64,000 bases of DNA from an uncultured Bacteroidota bacterium (GTDB taxonomy: Bacteria; Bacteroidota; Bacteroidia; JABEUT01), in the NCBI GenBank assembly GCA_903916255.1, contig CAIWVW010000007.1:20048-84047 (forward strand), read 5' to 3'. This document shows positions 7,677-16,483 of this stretch, piece after piece. Under the pieces are notes generated by a model. It made no database searches and was not told the origin of the DNA. It saw nothing but the letters and a program-made list of their open reading frames with translations. A program made the translations under genes and the position numbers. Position 1 is the stretch's first letter; every line of letters begins with the position of its first letter.

Positions 7677-7684
7677 TACCTTTG
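7677..7684 (+). promoter_or_regulatory. Bacteroidota -7 box upstream of dedA-like gene
   Basis: TACCTTTG matches TAnnTTTG and ends 20 bases before the ATG at 7705. Confidence 0.5.
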
Positions 7685-7704
7685 GCAACCATTATAACTA
7701 ATAT

Positions 7705-8346
7705 ATGATAGATACATTAAAACACTGGCTCGACCTTTTACTTCATGCCGACACTTCACTGCAAATGCTGGTAACCAATTACCAAGGTTGGACATACCTG
7801 ATTCTTTTCACTATTATTTTCTGTGAAACAGGATTGGTTGTAACTCCTTTCCTGCCGGGCGACTCTTTGTTGTTTGCCGCCGGAGTAATTGCCAGCAGCC
7901 TCGGGGTATTAAATATTTATGCGCTGTTGGGTTTAATATTTATTGCCGCTTTTGCGGGAGATAATTCAAACTATTTTATCGGTAACTACATCGGCCCGAA
8001 AATCTTCAATCTTAAACTTCGCTTTATCCGCAAAGATTATTTGGAAAGAACCCACGCCTTTTATGAAAAGCACGGGGGAAAGACGATTATAATTGCACGG
8101 TTTATTCCTATCATCCGCACATTTGCTCCTTTTGTGGCCGGCGTTGGAAGCATGACCTACAGGAGATTCCTTTCATTTAGTATACTAGGCAACCTATTAT
8201 GGATTAACAGTTTCCTTTGGGCAGGCTACCTTTTAGGCAATAATGAATTTGTAAAAAAGCATTTTACACAGGTAACTTTCGGAATCATATTTGTATCACT
8301 TCTTCCTCCAATTTATGGAGCCATCCGAAGCCGCAGCAAACGTTAA
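7705..8346 (+). CDS. DedA family membrane protein (SNARE-associated/VTT domain)
   Basis: 213 residues with about five hydrophobic segments. The family signature is clear: ETGLVVTPFLPGDSLLFAAG near residue 45-65, AGDNSNYFIGNYIGP near 95-108, then the re-entrant-helix region HGGKTIIIARFIPIIRTFAP and FVAGVGSMTYRRFLSFSILG. DedA proteins are inner-membrane lipid scramblases or transporters needed for envelope integrity and some resistance traits; the exact lipid here is unknown. The 3' end overlaps the next gene (wbqC-like) by about 30 bases, which suggests coupling. Confidence 0.93.
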   Translation: MIDTLKHWLDLLLHADTSLQMLVTNYQGWTYLILFTIIFCETGLVVTPFLPGDSLLFAAGVIASSLGVLNIYALLGLIFIAAFAGDNSNYFIGNYIGPKIFNLKLRFIRKDYLERTHAFYEKHGGKTIIIARFIPIIRTFAPFVAGVGSMTYRRFLSFSILGNLLWINSFLWAGYLLGNNEFVKKHFTQVTFGIIFVSLLPPIYGAIRSRSKR

Positions 8347-8965
8347 GCAAGCGCAGGCTGTAGTTTTACCGCTGGCATATTTACCGCCTTTGCAGTATTT
8401 CCGAAGCATGTTGAGGCATAACCAGGTTATTTTCGATTTGCACGAACATTTTCACAAGCAGTTTTATTATAACCGTTGCAATATTGCCGGGCCGAATGGT
8501 GTTTTAAAGCTCTCCATTCCTATCCTGCACAAGCATAAAAGAACAGCTATAAAGGATGTGCGCATTTCGTATGAACATAACTGGCAAACCCTTCATTGGC
8601 GAAGCTTGGAAGCCGCATACAGGCGTTCCCCCTATTTTGAATTTTACGAACATTATTTTGTAAGCATATTCTCAGATTTCAAGCCTGAATTTCTATGGGA
8701 ATGGGACATGAAACTGTTTGAAATAATGAATTCTGTTTTCGGGAATGCTATACAGTATGCTTTTACAGGTGAATATGAAGAATCCTATCCGGGAGCCCTT
8801 GATTTGAGGGAATGGGCAGCCCCGAACGTATTAGCCAAACAACCTGCTACGAATGAAAAATACCATCAGGTTTTTGAGGAGCGGCAGGGTTTTATAAGTA
8901 ATTTAAGTATCATAGATTTGCTTTTTTGTGAAGGTCCTCATGCGAAAGAATACCTTAAAAAATGA
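8315..8965 (+). CDS. WbqC family protein
   Basis: About 216 residues from the ATG at 8315 (MEPSEAAANV); an in-frame ATG at 8291 would overlap dedA further and adds an unlikely hydrophobic start. Conserved WbqC-like features are VLPLAYLPPLQYFRSMLRH, QFYYNRCNIAGPNGVLKLSI, DVRISYEHNWQTLHWRSLEA and a YRRSPYFEFYEH segment. WbqC-like proteins are found with polysaccharide and cell-surface biosynthesis genes; the biochemical role is not settled. The stop overlaps the start of a glycosyltransferase (ATGA), supporting a joint role in glycan synthesis. Confidence 0.88.
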   Translation: MEPSEAAANVKQAQAVVLPLAYLPPLQYFRSMLRHNQVIFDLHEHFHKQFYYNRCNIAGPNGVLKLSIPILHKHKRTAIKDVRISYEHNWQTLHWRSLEAAYRRSPYFEFYEHYFVSIFSDFKPEFLWEWDMKLFEIMNSVFGNAIQYAFTGEYEESYPGALDLREWAAPNVLAKQPATNEKYHQVFEERQGFISNLSIIDLLFCEGPHAKEYLKK

Positions 8966-10062
8966 AATTCATTACCTATAATGACTCTCCGGGTGGCATA
9001 TATAAAAGCCAGGTAATAGATGTGTGCCGTTTTCTGGAAACTAACTTTCATATTTCGGTTGAATTGATTGCATTTGTATCTGCACGAACTTTTATAAATG
9101 ACAGGAAAAAGATAAAGGCATTGTATAAAAATGCCACAGTGCTGCCATCCTTTCCGGGAATTAATAATTGGAGGAAGAATATATGGATATTAAATGGATA
9201 TATGCTATTACGGAAAAGGGATGCAGCTATTGCCCGAGGTGTATTTGCCACAATTCTTGCCATTGATTCCGGGAAATTTTCCCGGGTTTGTTTCGATTCC
9301 CGTGCAGCCTATGCTGCTGAATGGAAGGAATATCTTTCAAAGGAATCCCCGGTAATTGCAGCTGAAATGAGTAAACTGGAAAAAGATGCGCTGGAGCGTT
9401 CCAATTTCAGGATAGCGGTTTCTGAAAAGTTGGTTGATTATTGGAAAGAAAATTATGGCTATAGCAAGAATGGCCATGTTGTTATTCCATGCACCATTGC
9501 CAGCAGCATAGAGAAGCCTAATGCAGTACCTAATATGCGTACTGAAATCGGGATAGTTGATACAGATGTATTATTGGTTTTTTCCGGCTCGGCGGCAGGT
9601 TGGCAATCAATGAAAGACTTATACCGGATATTGGAGTCGGCCTTTCAAAATAATAGTAATTTAAAACTATTGCTCTTATCTAAAGATGCTCCTGATATTG
9701 AATTTTTAAAAAAGTTTCCGGGAAGAATTATTCATAGGTGGGTAGAACCGGAGCAAGTGCCGGCCTATTTAAGTGCCGGAGATTATGGTTTGTTGTACCG
9801 TGAAAATTCTATTACGAATAAAGTTAGTTCGCCGGTAAAATTTGCAGAATACCTGGCTGCCGGATTGCCTGTAATTATTTCCAATAATGTTGGCGACTAT
9901 AGTGTTTTTGTAAAAGAAAAAAACTGTGGACAATTATTTGATTCTGTTGATTGGGCCAATCTTAAAAAAACAACTGAAGAAGAAAAAAACAGAATTCGTC
10001 AAATTGCCATTTCTCAATTTACCAAATCAGCGCATGCTGAAATGTACAGAAGATTATTGTAA
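8962..10062 (+). CDS. Glycosyltransferase, GT4-like (GT-B fold)
   Basis: 366 residues. The N-terminal half (about 1-175) is the acceptor domain; the C-terminal half has donor-site features: LLVFSGSAAGWQSMKDLYRI, RWVEPEQVPAYLSAGDYGLL and SPVKFAEYLAAGLPVIIS, the last being the typical nucleotide-sugar-binding motif with the acidic EYLAAG element. This supports a GT4-type retaining transferase. The ATGA overlap with the WbqC-like gene and the DedA gene upstream form a three-gene operon. Donor and acceptor sugars are unknown. Confidence 0.88.
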   Translation: MKFITYNDSPGGIYKSQVIDVCRFLETNFHISVELIAFVSARTFINDRKKIKALYKNATVLPSFPGINNWRKNIWILNGYMLLRKRDAAIARGVFATILAIDSGKFSRVCFDSRAAYAAEWKEYLSKESPVIAAEMSKLEKDALERSNFRIAVSEKLVDYWKENYGYSKNGHVVIPCTIASSIEKPNAVPNMRTEIGIVDTDVLLVFSGSAAGWQSMKDLYRILESAFQNNSNLKLLLLSKDAPDIEFLKKFPGRIIHRWVEPEQVPAYLSAGDYGLLYRENSITNKVSSPVKFAEYLAAGLPVIISNNVGDYSVFVKEKNCGQLFDSVDWANLKKTTEEEKNRIRQIAISQFTKSAHAEMYRRLL

Positions 10063-10074
10063 TGCGCTAGCCTG

Positions 10075-10815
10075 TTATTTGTCTAAACTGCCGAACACCT
10101 TTTTCAGAATATCATCCACCCTCGCCATCGGGTTCTTCCGGATTTTTAATTCTTCCGCTGCAAGCAAAATAAAAATTCCGCTTAGCGCTTTTTGTGTTAC
10201 ATATTCATTCAGGTCAGGATTAACCTTTTTTACAAACGGGTCTTTATTATAGGTATTTACCAGGGGAGCCCAATATTTGGTTACCTGTACACTGTCGACT
10301 GCCGCTTTCACTATCGGCAAAAAAGCATCGTGAAGTTGTTGTTGGGTTTTGCTTTGAAGGTATTGGGTAGCTGCATTATCAGGGCCTTTCAATATATTTA
10401 ACCCATCATCGATAGACATAGACATTACAGCGTTTAAAAATATGGTTGCCGCTTTCACTGCCGCTTTTTCCGCTGCGCGGTTCATGCTTAAAATAAAATC
10501 ATCTACCTGCTTTTGCATACCCAAATCTACCGCAGTCTGCCTTACCTTTTCAGCATCCGGCGGAAACGGAATTTTTATCAGGGAATCCTTATAAAAGCCA
10601 TCTGTTTTGGATGCTGAAGCGCCTGCATTTTTAGAGCCTACGCTTAATGCGTCTTTCAATCCTTTCACTATATCATCATTGCTAAGAGGGGCGCTACCGC
10701 CTTTATTCCCTAACAATCCGCTGGCATCTTGCCTGGCTTTATTCAGATTAAACTGGGCAAACGCACCTGCGGATATGCACATAAGGGCAACAGCTATAAT
10801 TGCTTTAACTTTCAT
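10075..10815 (-). CDS. DUF4197 domain exported protein
   Basis: 246 residues. Signal peptide MKVKAIIAVALMCISAGAFA, then DUF4197: LSNDDIVKGLKDALSVGSKN, a KIPFPPDAEKVRQTAVDLGM segment, AEKAAVKAATIFLNAVMSMS, and a C-terminal KNPMARVDDILKKVFG. The all-helical periplasmic family is of unknown function. Convergent with the glycosyltransferase (12-base gap). A minus-strand TAnnTTTG box (TACTTTTG at 10839-10846) lies inside the downstream end of the neighbouring osmC gene. Confidence 0.88.
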   Translation of the reverse strand: MKVKAIIAVALMCISAGAFAQFNLNKARQDASGLLGNKGGSAPLSNDDIVKGLKDALSVGSKNAGASASKTDGFYKDSLIKIPFPPDAEKVRQTAVDLGMQKQVDDFILSMNRAAEKAAVKAATIFLNAVMSMSIDDGLNILKGPDNAATQYLQSKTQQQLHDAFLPIVKAAVDSVQVTKYWAPLVNTYNKDPFVKKVNPDLNEYVTQKALSGIFILLAAEELKIRKNPMARVDDILKKVFGSLDK

Positions 10816-10830
10816 AATAGATAGGGTTAT

Positions 10831-11247
10831 TTAAAACACAAAAGTAATGTTCTGTATGAGGTTAGGATGAAGGCTTTGGGCAACAGGACATGTGCGGGCG
10901 GTTAGTTCCAGCAATTTTTTTTGCTCATCGGTATATCCTATAGGCGGAAAAGTTAATTTTACGTCTATTTGAGCTACCCTGCGGGGATTTGCTGCCATAA
11001 TTTTGGTTACCTCTGCAACGGTTCCGTCAATAGTAATATTGCGGCTTTGGCACGCAATACCCATTACCGTAAGCATACAATTCGCCAGTGATGTAGCCAT
11101 TAAATCGGTAGGTGAAAAGGCTTCCCCTTTACCATGATTATCGGGTGGAGCATCGGTAATTATTTTAGTGCCCGATTTAAGATGTTCGGCGGTGGTTCTT
11201 AAGCCGCCTGTATAAATAACCTTCGAGGTAATAACGTTGTCTGCCAT
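10831..11247 (-). CDS. OsmC family peroxiredoxin-like protein
   Basis: About 138 residues from the ATG at 11247 (MADNVITSKVIYTGG). The ORF-track start at 11403 would run through the divergent promoter and overlap the next gene. OsmC features: GEAFSPTDLMATSLANCMLT with the first catalytic cysteine, and ELTARTCPVAQSL with the second. OsmC proteins reduce organic hydroperoxides with a cysteine pair. A divergent 43-base gap to the next gene holds TAnnTTTG boxes on both strands, so expression of the two genes may be linked. Confidence 0.88.
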   Translation of the reverse strand: MADNVITSKVIYTGGLRTTAEHLKSGTKIITDAPPDNHGKGEAFSPTDLMATSLANCMLTVMGIACQSRNITIDGTVAEVTKIMAANPRRVAQIDVKLTFPPIGYTDEQKKLLELTARTCPVAQSLHPNLIQNITFVF

Positions 11248-11255
11248 ATTTTGTA

Positions 11256-11277
11256 TAAATTTGCCCTTACAAATATA
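11256..11277. promoter_or_regulatory. Overlapping divergent promoter boxes
   Basis: TAAATTTG at 11256-11263 points right and the complement of CAAATATA at 11270-11277 (TATATTTG) points left. A TTG lies 17 bases upstream of the right-facing box. The two boxes are only 6 bases apart within the 43-base gap between osmC and the 11291 gene. Confidence 0.5.
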
Positions 11278-11290
11278 GGACAAAGTATTA

Positions 11291-12061
11291 ATGACCAACT
11301 TTATAAAAATAGTATTTGCCACATTTGTTGCTTCCATTGCAAGTATGCCGCTTTGTGCGCAGAACGATTTGGAAGACCCTGCCGGTTTTAATAATGATGC
11401 CAACGTAATTTATAACCAACAGGCTTTAGGCGGTCTTTCCGCGCATACTGAAGGATGGGGTTTTTTTTACCGAAGAGCCAAAATAAAAGACATTTATGTA
11501 AAGTTGTTCTACGAAGTGGAGGCTGTTACCATGCACGATGAACATGAATATAAAACCACCAACCAGAACCAGCCTGATGCATCTTCCTACTATTTTGGCA
11601 AATTGAATGGAATGGAGGCAATACGACTGGGTGTTGGGGAATCGAGAATGATTTGGAGAAAGAACGATTTGAATTGTGTGCAAATAGATGCGGTATATGG
11701 GGCCGGTTTTTCGGTAGCAGTATTAAAACCTGTATATCTCGATATTTTGGTAAATGGCCCCAGCGGAGAAACAACGCCTGAATCTGAAAGATACGACCCG
11801 AATTTAGATACCCCCAATAATATTTACGGGCGCGCCTCCGTATTCGATGGGCTGAATGAACTGTCCTTCTATCCCGGAGTGTATGCCCGTGCCGGAGTTA
11901 ATTTTGACTTTGCAAACCGTCATAAAACCATTAAGGCGCTGGAAGTAGGGGTAGTGGTGGACGGGTATAAAAACGTAATTCCTATAATGGCATTCGCCCA
12001 AAACAACCAGATATTTGCCAACTTGTATGTAAGTTTCAGTTTAGGTAAACGCTGGATATAA
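11291..12061 (+). CDS. Exported protein, probable outer-membrane beta-barrel (unknown)
   Basis: 256 residues. Signal peptide MTNFIKIVFATFVASIASMPLCAQ. The mature part alternates aromatic strands and turns (GWGFFYRRAKIKDIYVKLFY, YAGVNFDFANRH-like segments, AVYGAGFSVAVLKPVYLDIL) and ends in FANLYVSFSLGKRWI, like the final strand of an outer-membrane barrel. No family recognised with certainty. It ends 9 bases before lipA on the same strand, but a functional link to lipoate is not obvious. Confidence 0.7.
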   Translation: MTNFIKIVFATFVASIASMPLCAQNDLEDPAGFNNDANVIYNQQALGGLSAHTEGWGFFYRRAKIKDIYVKLFYEVEAVTMHDEHEYKTTNQNQPDASSYYFGKLNGMEAIRLGVGESRMIWRKNDLNCVQIDAVYGAGFSVAVLKPVYLDILVNGPSGETTPESERYDPNLDTPNNIYGRASVFDGLNELSFYPGVYARAGVNFDFANRHKTIKALEVGVVVDGYKNVIPIMAFAQNNQIFANLYVSFSLGKRWI

Positions 12062-12070
12062 AATCAGTTT

Positions 12071-12952
12071 GTGTCAGAAAACGAAAATAGTAAAGTAGCA
12101 AATCCGCCGGTAGGCGCAGGAAAACCTTCTTGGTTAAAAGTAAAGCTCCCCACGGGCGAAAACTACCGCAATGTAAGGGAAGCAGTAGATAAAAACCGTC
12201 TGCATACTATTTGCCAAAGCGGAAATTGCCCGAATATGGGTGAATGTTGGGGGGCCGGAACTGCCACATTTATGATTTTAGGGAATATCTGTACCCGTTC
12301 CTGCGGATTTTGTGCCGTTGCAACCGGCCGCCCGCTTGCGGTAGACCTGAAGGAACCTGAGCGTGTTGCCGATGCGGTGCACTTAATGAAAGTAAAGCAT
12401 TGTGTAATTACTTCGGTGAACAGGGATGACCTGAAAGACGGTGGAGCAGCCATTTGGGTGGAAACCATTAATACAATCCGTAAAAAATGTCCGGGAGTAA
12501 CGCTGGAAACCCTAATCGGTGATTTTAAAGGTGAAGCCGAACATGTTGCCAAAATTGCCGAAGTGCGCCCTGAAATAGTATCGCATAATTTGGAAACAGT
12601 AAGAAGACTTACCAAACAAGTACGTATTCAAGCTAAATACGACCGCAGCCTTGCGGTGCTAAAAATGCTGAAAGATGCGGGGTGCCGCACAAAATCAGGC
12701 ATTATGCTGGGATTAGGCGAAACTTTCGATGAAATTCTGGAATCGATGGATGACCTCCGGTCTTCAGGCGTAGATATTCTTACTATGGGGCAATACCTGC
12801 AACCTACACCCGAACATCTTCCTGTAAAAGAATTTGTTCACCCTGATACTTTTGCCGAATTGAAATTAATTGCACTTTCCAAAGGGTTCCGCTATGTAGA
12901 AAGCGGGCCGCTGGTAAGGTCATCTTACCACGCTGAGAAGCATCTGTTCTAA
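12071..12952 (+). CDS. lipA: Lipoyl synthase LipA
   Basis: 293 residues from a GTG start at 12071. Radical-SAM enzyme that inserts two sulfurs into protein-bound octanoyl groups to make lipoyl cofactors. The auxiliary cluster motif is [12 protein letters not shown] near residue 49-60, the radical-SAM cluster motif is CTRSCGFC near 76-83, and the C-terminal RSSYHAEK carries the family's conserved serine. Other family motifs are [16 protein letters not shown] and [11 protein letters not shown]. No lipB is next to it. Confidence 0.97.
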   Translation: MSENENSKVANPPVGAGKPSWLKVKLPTGENYRNVREAVDKNRLHTICQSGNCPNMGECWGAGTATFMILGNICTRSCGFCAVATGRPLAVDLKEPERVADAVHLMKVKHCVITSVNRDDLKDGGAAIWVETINTIRKKCPGVTLETLIGDFKGEAEHVAKIAEVRPEIVSHNLETVRRLTKQVRIQAKYDRSLAVLKMLKDAGCRTKSGIMLGLGETFDEILESMDDLRSSGVDILTMGQYLQPTPEHLPVKEFVHPDTFAELKLIALSKGFRYVESGPLVRSSYHAEKHLF

Positions 12953-13026
12953 GGAGGAAGTTTCGTGGCAGTTTTTTTTGTATGGGCTTTATTCAGATAA
13001 AGAGGTGTTTACATCTGTAATATTTC

Positions 13027-13034
13027 TATATTTG
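13027..13034 (+). promoter_or_regulatory. Bacteroidota -7 box upstream of the first Asp-box protein
   Basis: TATATTTG matches TAnnTTTG and lies 24 bases before the preferred ATG at 13059. It overlaps in-frame upstream ATGs, which supports the shorter start. Confidence 0.5.
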
Positions 13035-13058
13035 ATGTTGAATTCAAAAAAAACTTTT

Positions 13059-16000
13059 ATGAGTTTGCAAAAAAATATTCATTCTCTTGAAAAAATATTT
13101 TCAGGGTACCACTTGCCTTTATTGCTTGCCCTGTTTTTTATTGGGCTATCTATTTCAGGGAATTTAAACAGAAGGCAATATACTTCCGAAAAGGTAATTA
13201 AAAAGGATGATGATGGCAGGCAAGATGCCGGTTCGGAAGGGATGCGGAAGTTCTTTTTCAATGCCCGCAAAAATCCCCTTACCAACAAAATGGATTACCC
13301 TGCTATGCTGGCTTCATATAAAGCAGATTTGGCCATGCGGAATGTTAAACGGACATATAATTTTTCATCAAGTGCCAGTCTTCCGGATTTTAATTGGAAC
13401 AGTTTAGGGCCGGTAGGTATCAGTGGCTCTGTATATACTTTGTTAATAGATAAAAATGACCCATCGGGCCAAACTATGTTTGCGGGTTTTGTAAATGGCG
13501 GAATATGGAAATCTACCAATGGGGGCGCTACATGGGGAAGCACTATTCCTACGTTAGCATTTAGCCAGGATGATACCATGGCAAACTTGAATATATGCTG
13601 TTTGGCACAAGATGTAAATGGTGTGCTTTATGCGGGTACCGGTGACGGTCATACTGCCTACAGTCCAGATGGTTCGCCGTATGGGGCCGGAGTTTTAGGT
13701 GGCGGTATTTTCAAATCGACTGATGATGGAGTAACTTGGACACAGTTAGCCAGTACAATTCCAACTCCCGTTGACAGTTGGATGGTTGCATGGGCCTATA
13801 TAAACCAAATCGCAGTTCAACCTGCAAATCCAAATATTATATATGCAGCTACCAGTTTTGGAATTTATATTTCTCACGATGGAGGTCTAACCTGGGCTCC
13901 CGGAGTTACTTCTACAAACAGAAAATTGTGGAAGAGCAACGCATATAATTCTTCAGATATCAAAATATCGAATGACGGAGGTGTTGTTATAGCGGGTATC
14001 GGAGGCAATACATATTTGTGCTACCCTGCAACTAATGACAGCCTATTTATAGAAGCCCCGATTACCGGGGCCGGGCACATAAACGGAAATGCTTCGTACC
14101 TGGAATATGCTATTTCCCCAACAGACCCTAACCGTATTTATGCTTCTGAAATAGCTGCCTCAGGCAGCTTTTGCCAAAATAAAGCCTCCGGAATTTATAT
14201 GTGTGAAAATGCCGAGTCGAGCGGAAATGGTGGATATTGGTACGATATTGGCCCGGGGGGTACAACAGTTTTCGACCCTTATGTAGAACCAGCCAGTACC
14301 GATGACCAGGCAACGTATGATAACACGTTGGGGGTATCTCCCGGTAATGAAGGGGAATTATTGGTCGGCGGAACAACCGTTTGGAAATGGGTGCAAGCTA
14401 ATTCAAGCGATACCATAGGTTCTTGGTCTTCTGTTAGTGATTATTACAACATCGGTGGAAATGACCCGCGTTACGTAGGGTCCGATGAGCATGCAATTGC
14501 CTTTGACCCTACAAACCCCGATGTGGTTTTTGTAGGTGGCGACGGAGGCGTTTACAAAAGCATTGACAATGGTGTATCGTGGCTGGCATATAACCGGAAT
14601 TTTGCGGGGGCCGAATTCTATTCCCTTTGCTATGCTCCCAATCTATTTTACGTAAATGTTAATGTAGGGAATAATTTAGAAACGGAAGGTATAGGAATGG
14701 GCGGCGGAACCCAGGACAACGGCTCATTGTATATGAATGGTAATGGAATTATCCGTGATTCAGCCACGATGCTTTATGGAGGCGATGGCGCAGGCTGCGC
14801 CGTATCTCAGATAAACCCGAACTATGCATATTTTTGTGGTGATTATGGCTATTTGCTAAGGGAAAATAGTTTACCCAATTTGTGGACCCCGCAAAGCGCT
14901 TATACCCGAACGTATGGCAACTGCATGGGTGGGGATATTGATAGTATGTATAATGCTGCTGCTGCTTCCGGTGGGGTTAATTTTGTATTTCCGGTTGCTT
15001 TATTTGAAAATTTGTATGATACTTTGAATAGTGATTCTGTACAATTTATTGCTACCCAAAATTATAACCAAGGAGATACAATTTACCCTATAGGCATTAA
15101 TGCTACATATCCTTATATTCTCCCCAAAGCCCTTACATTAGGAGATACTATTACTGTACCGGACAGAGGGGTGTCGAAACTTGCCGTTGCATTCTCAGGA
15201 CCTTATGGTGTATGGATAAATGGGCAAGGAGCCAGCCAAAACCCAGTAATATGGAAACCAATTGGAGGGCCTCTTTCCAAACCTGATGCGTTCACTACTA
15301 CCGAACCTCCGCATTGTTTAGCATGGGCTCCTAATGGCGATGCTTTATTTGTAGGGGTTGAAGGCGGAAGCGCAAATTTATACCGCTTCTCGAATCTGAA
15401 TAAGGTAATTGCAAATACATATTGCAGTGGAGCGCTTTGGTACGAAGCAGCAGCTATAGTTCCAACGGGCGATTCGACAGTTATTTCCACCAATATAACA
15501 TTTAGTGCTATTGCGGGTGCTGATATTCTATCGATAGATATAGACCCTAAAAATGGGAATAATGTTCTGGTTACTATAGGTGGCTACGACGGTATTAGTG
15601 TTGAGAATGTTTGGTATTCCACGAATGCATTGGGCGCAGCTACCTTTAAAAGCGTGCAGGGCAATCTACCTCCAATGCCTGTATATAGCGGACTTGTCAA
15701 TATTCTCGATTCAACCGGAAAAAGTATTGCAGGTTCGGCCATGCTGGCCACTGAGCATGGGGTTTATTCGACTGATAATATCAACGCCTCCAGTGTGCAA
15801 TGGGTGAAGAATAATAAAGGCATGGCCAACTGCTTATCGTTTGTATTAAAGCAACAAACTTTACCTTCATGGGAATGTAACAGTACGGGTATTATTTATC
15901 TGGCAACATATGGCAGGGGGCTTTGGAATGCAACAGACCTTTATCCTAAAATACCCGATGCTATACCAATGGTTAAGGCAGACCTGAAAAAGGATAATCT

Positions 16001-16247
16001 GGCGGTATATCCGAATCCAATGACTTCGCAAGGCAATATTTCATTCAACCTGGCTGGTAATGAGCCTGTGACTATTACCATTTACAATATGCAGGGCAGG
16101 GTTATAAAAGAGTTGAATTTGGGTATGCAGGGGGCAGGTAATCATATAGTTCCAATGGAAACTGCCGATTTGCCTTCGGGGACCTATTTTGCCTCACTTA
16201 CTGCACCTGATATAAGAAAAACCAGCAAATTTGTGGTGGTGAAATAA
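13059..16247 (+). CDS. Asp-box (BNR) repeat protein with T9SS type A sorting domain, copy 1
   Basis: 1062 residues from the ATG at 13059 (MSLQKNIHS); this start matches the paralogue that follows, while the ORF-track start at 12978 precedes the promoter box. A hydrophobic N-terminal helix (LPLLLALFFIGLSIS) lacks a clear AxA cleavage site. The body is a sialidase-like beta-propeller with Asp-boxes STNGGATW, STDDGVTW, SHDGGLTW and SIDNGVSW. The C-terminal ~75 residues are a T9SS type A domain (VYPNPMTSQGNISF ... GTYFASL ... SKFVVVK). Expected to be secreted and surface-attached; ligand unknown. No sialidase catalytic set was identified. Followed by a paralogue. Confidence 0.9.
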   Translation: MSLQKNIHSLEKIFSGYHLPLLLALFFIGLSISGNLNRRQYTSEKVIKKDDDGRQDAGSEGMRKFFFNARKNPLTNKMDYPAMLASYKADLAMRNVKRTYNFSSSASLPDFNWNSLGPVGISGSVYTLLIDKNDPSGQTMFAGFVNGGIWKSTNGGATWGSTIPTLAFSQDDTMANLNICCLAQDVNGVLYAGTGDGHTAYSPDGSPYGAGVLGGGIFKSTDDGVTWTQLASTIPTPVDSWMVAWAYINQIAVQPANPNIIYAATSFGIYISHDGGLTWAPGVTSTNRKLWKSNAYNSSDIKISNDGGVVIAGIGGNTYLCYPATNDSLFIEAPITGAGHINGNASYLEYAISPTDPNRIYASEIAASGSFCQNKASGIYMCENAESSGNGGYWYDIGPGGTTVFDPYVEPASTDDQATYDNTLGVSPGNEGELLVGGTTVWKWVQANSSDTIGSWSSVSDYYNIGGNDPRYVGSDEHAIAFDPTNPDVVFVGGDGGVYKSIDNGVSWLAYNRNFAGAEFYSLCYAPNLFYVNVNVGNNLETEGIGMGGGTQDNGSLYMNGNGIIRDSATMLYGGDGAGCAVSQINPNYAYFCGDYGYLLRENSLPNLWTPQSAYTRTYGNCMGGDIDSMYNAAAASGGVNFVFPVALFENLYDTLNSDSVQFIATQNYNQGDTIYPIGINATYPYILPKALTLGDTITVPDRGVSKLAVAFSGPYGVWINGQGASQNPVIWKPIGGPLSKPDAFTTTEPPHCLAWAPNGDALFVGVEGGSANLYRFSNLNKVIANTYCSGALWYEAAAIVPTGDSTVISTNITFSAIAGADILSIDIDPKNGNNVLVTIGGYDGISVENVWYSTNALGAATFKSVQGNLPPMPVYSGLVNILDSTGKSIAGSAMLATEHGVYSTDNINASSVQWVKNNKGMANCLSFVLKQQTLPSWECNSTGIIYLATYGRGLWNATDLYPKIPDAIPMVKADLKKDNLAVYPNPMTSQGNISFNLAGNEPVTITIYNMQGRVIKELNLGMQGAGNHIVPMETADLPSGTYFASLTAPDIRKTSKFVVVK

Positions 16248-16420
16248 TTTTCTCCGTGGTAGCCTAATCTACCGTTTAATAAGTGAAACCCACCATTCGA
16301 TAAGTGAAACCCACCGTATAATAAATGGGGCTGCTTTTTCCTTTTTATTGATATATCTTTGAACTGTTTTAAATCATTTTACCAATGCTTTAAAAATGTT
16401 TTTTTACGTAAAAATGTAAA
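16248..16420. other. Spacer between the tandem Asp-box genes with short direct repeats
   Basis: It contains two copies of TAAGTGAAACCCACC with a period of 21 bases (16280-16294 and 16301-16315), followed by a degraded third unit TAAATGGGGC. No hairpin with a T-run was found, so read-through from copy 1 into copy 2 is possible. Confidence 0.6.
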
Positions 16421-16449
16421 TTGACATATTCTAACGTACTATTATTTTA

Positions 16450-16457
16450 TACATTTG
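16450..16457 (+). promoter_or_regulatory. Bacteroidota -7 box upstream of the second Asp-box protein
   Basis: TACATTTG matches TAnnTTTG, 26 bases before the preferred ATG at 16484, the same spacing as for copy 1. Confidence 0.5.
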
Positions 16458-16483
16458 TAACTCTAACTACCAATTTATTCAAC

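Noticed and set aside
11248-11403. Extended start of the OsmC gene
   Set aside because: The extra residues overlap the divergent gene and promoter boxes and do not fit the family start.
12163-12615. 150-residue minus-strand ORF inside lipA
   Set aside because: LipA is certain from its cluster motifs; the antisense frame has no start context or family features.
12978-13058. Extended start of the first Asp-box protein
   Set aside because: The upstream residues precede a TAnnTTTG box and do not match the paralogue's N-terminus.
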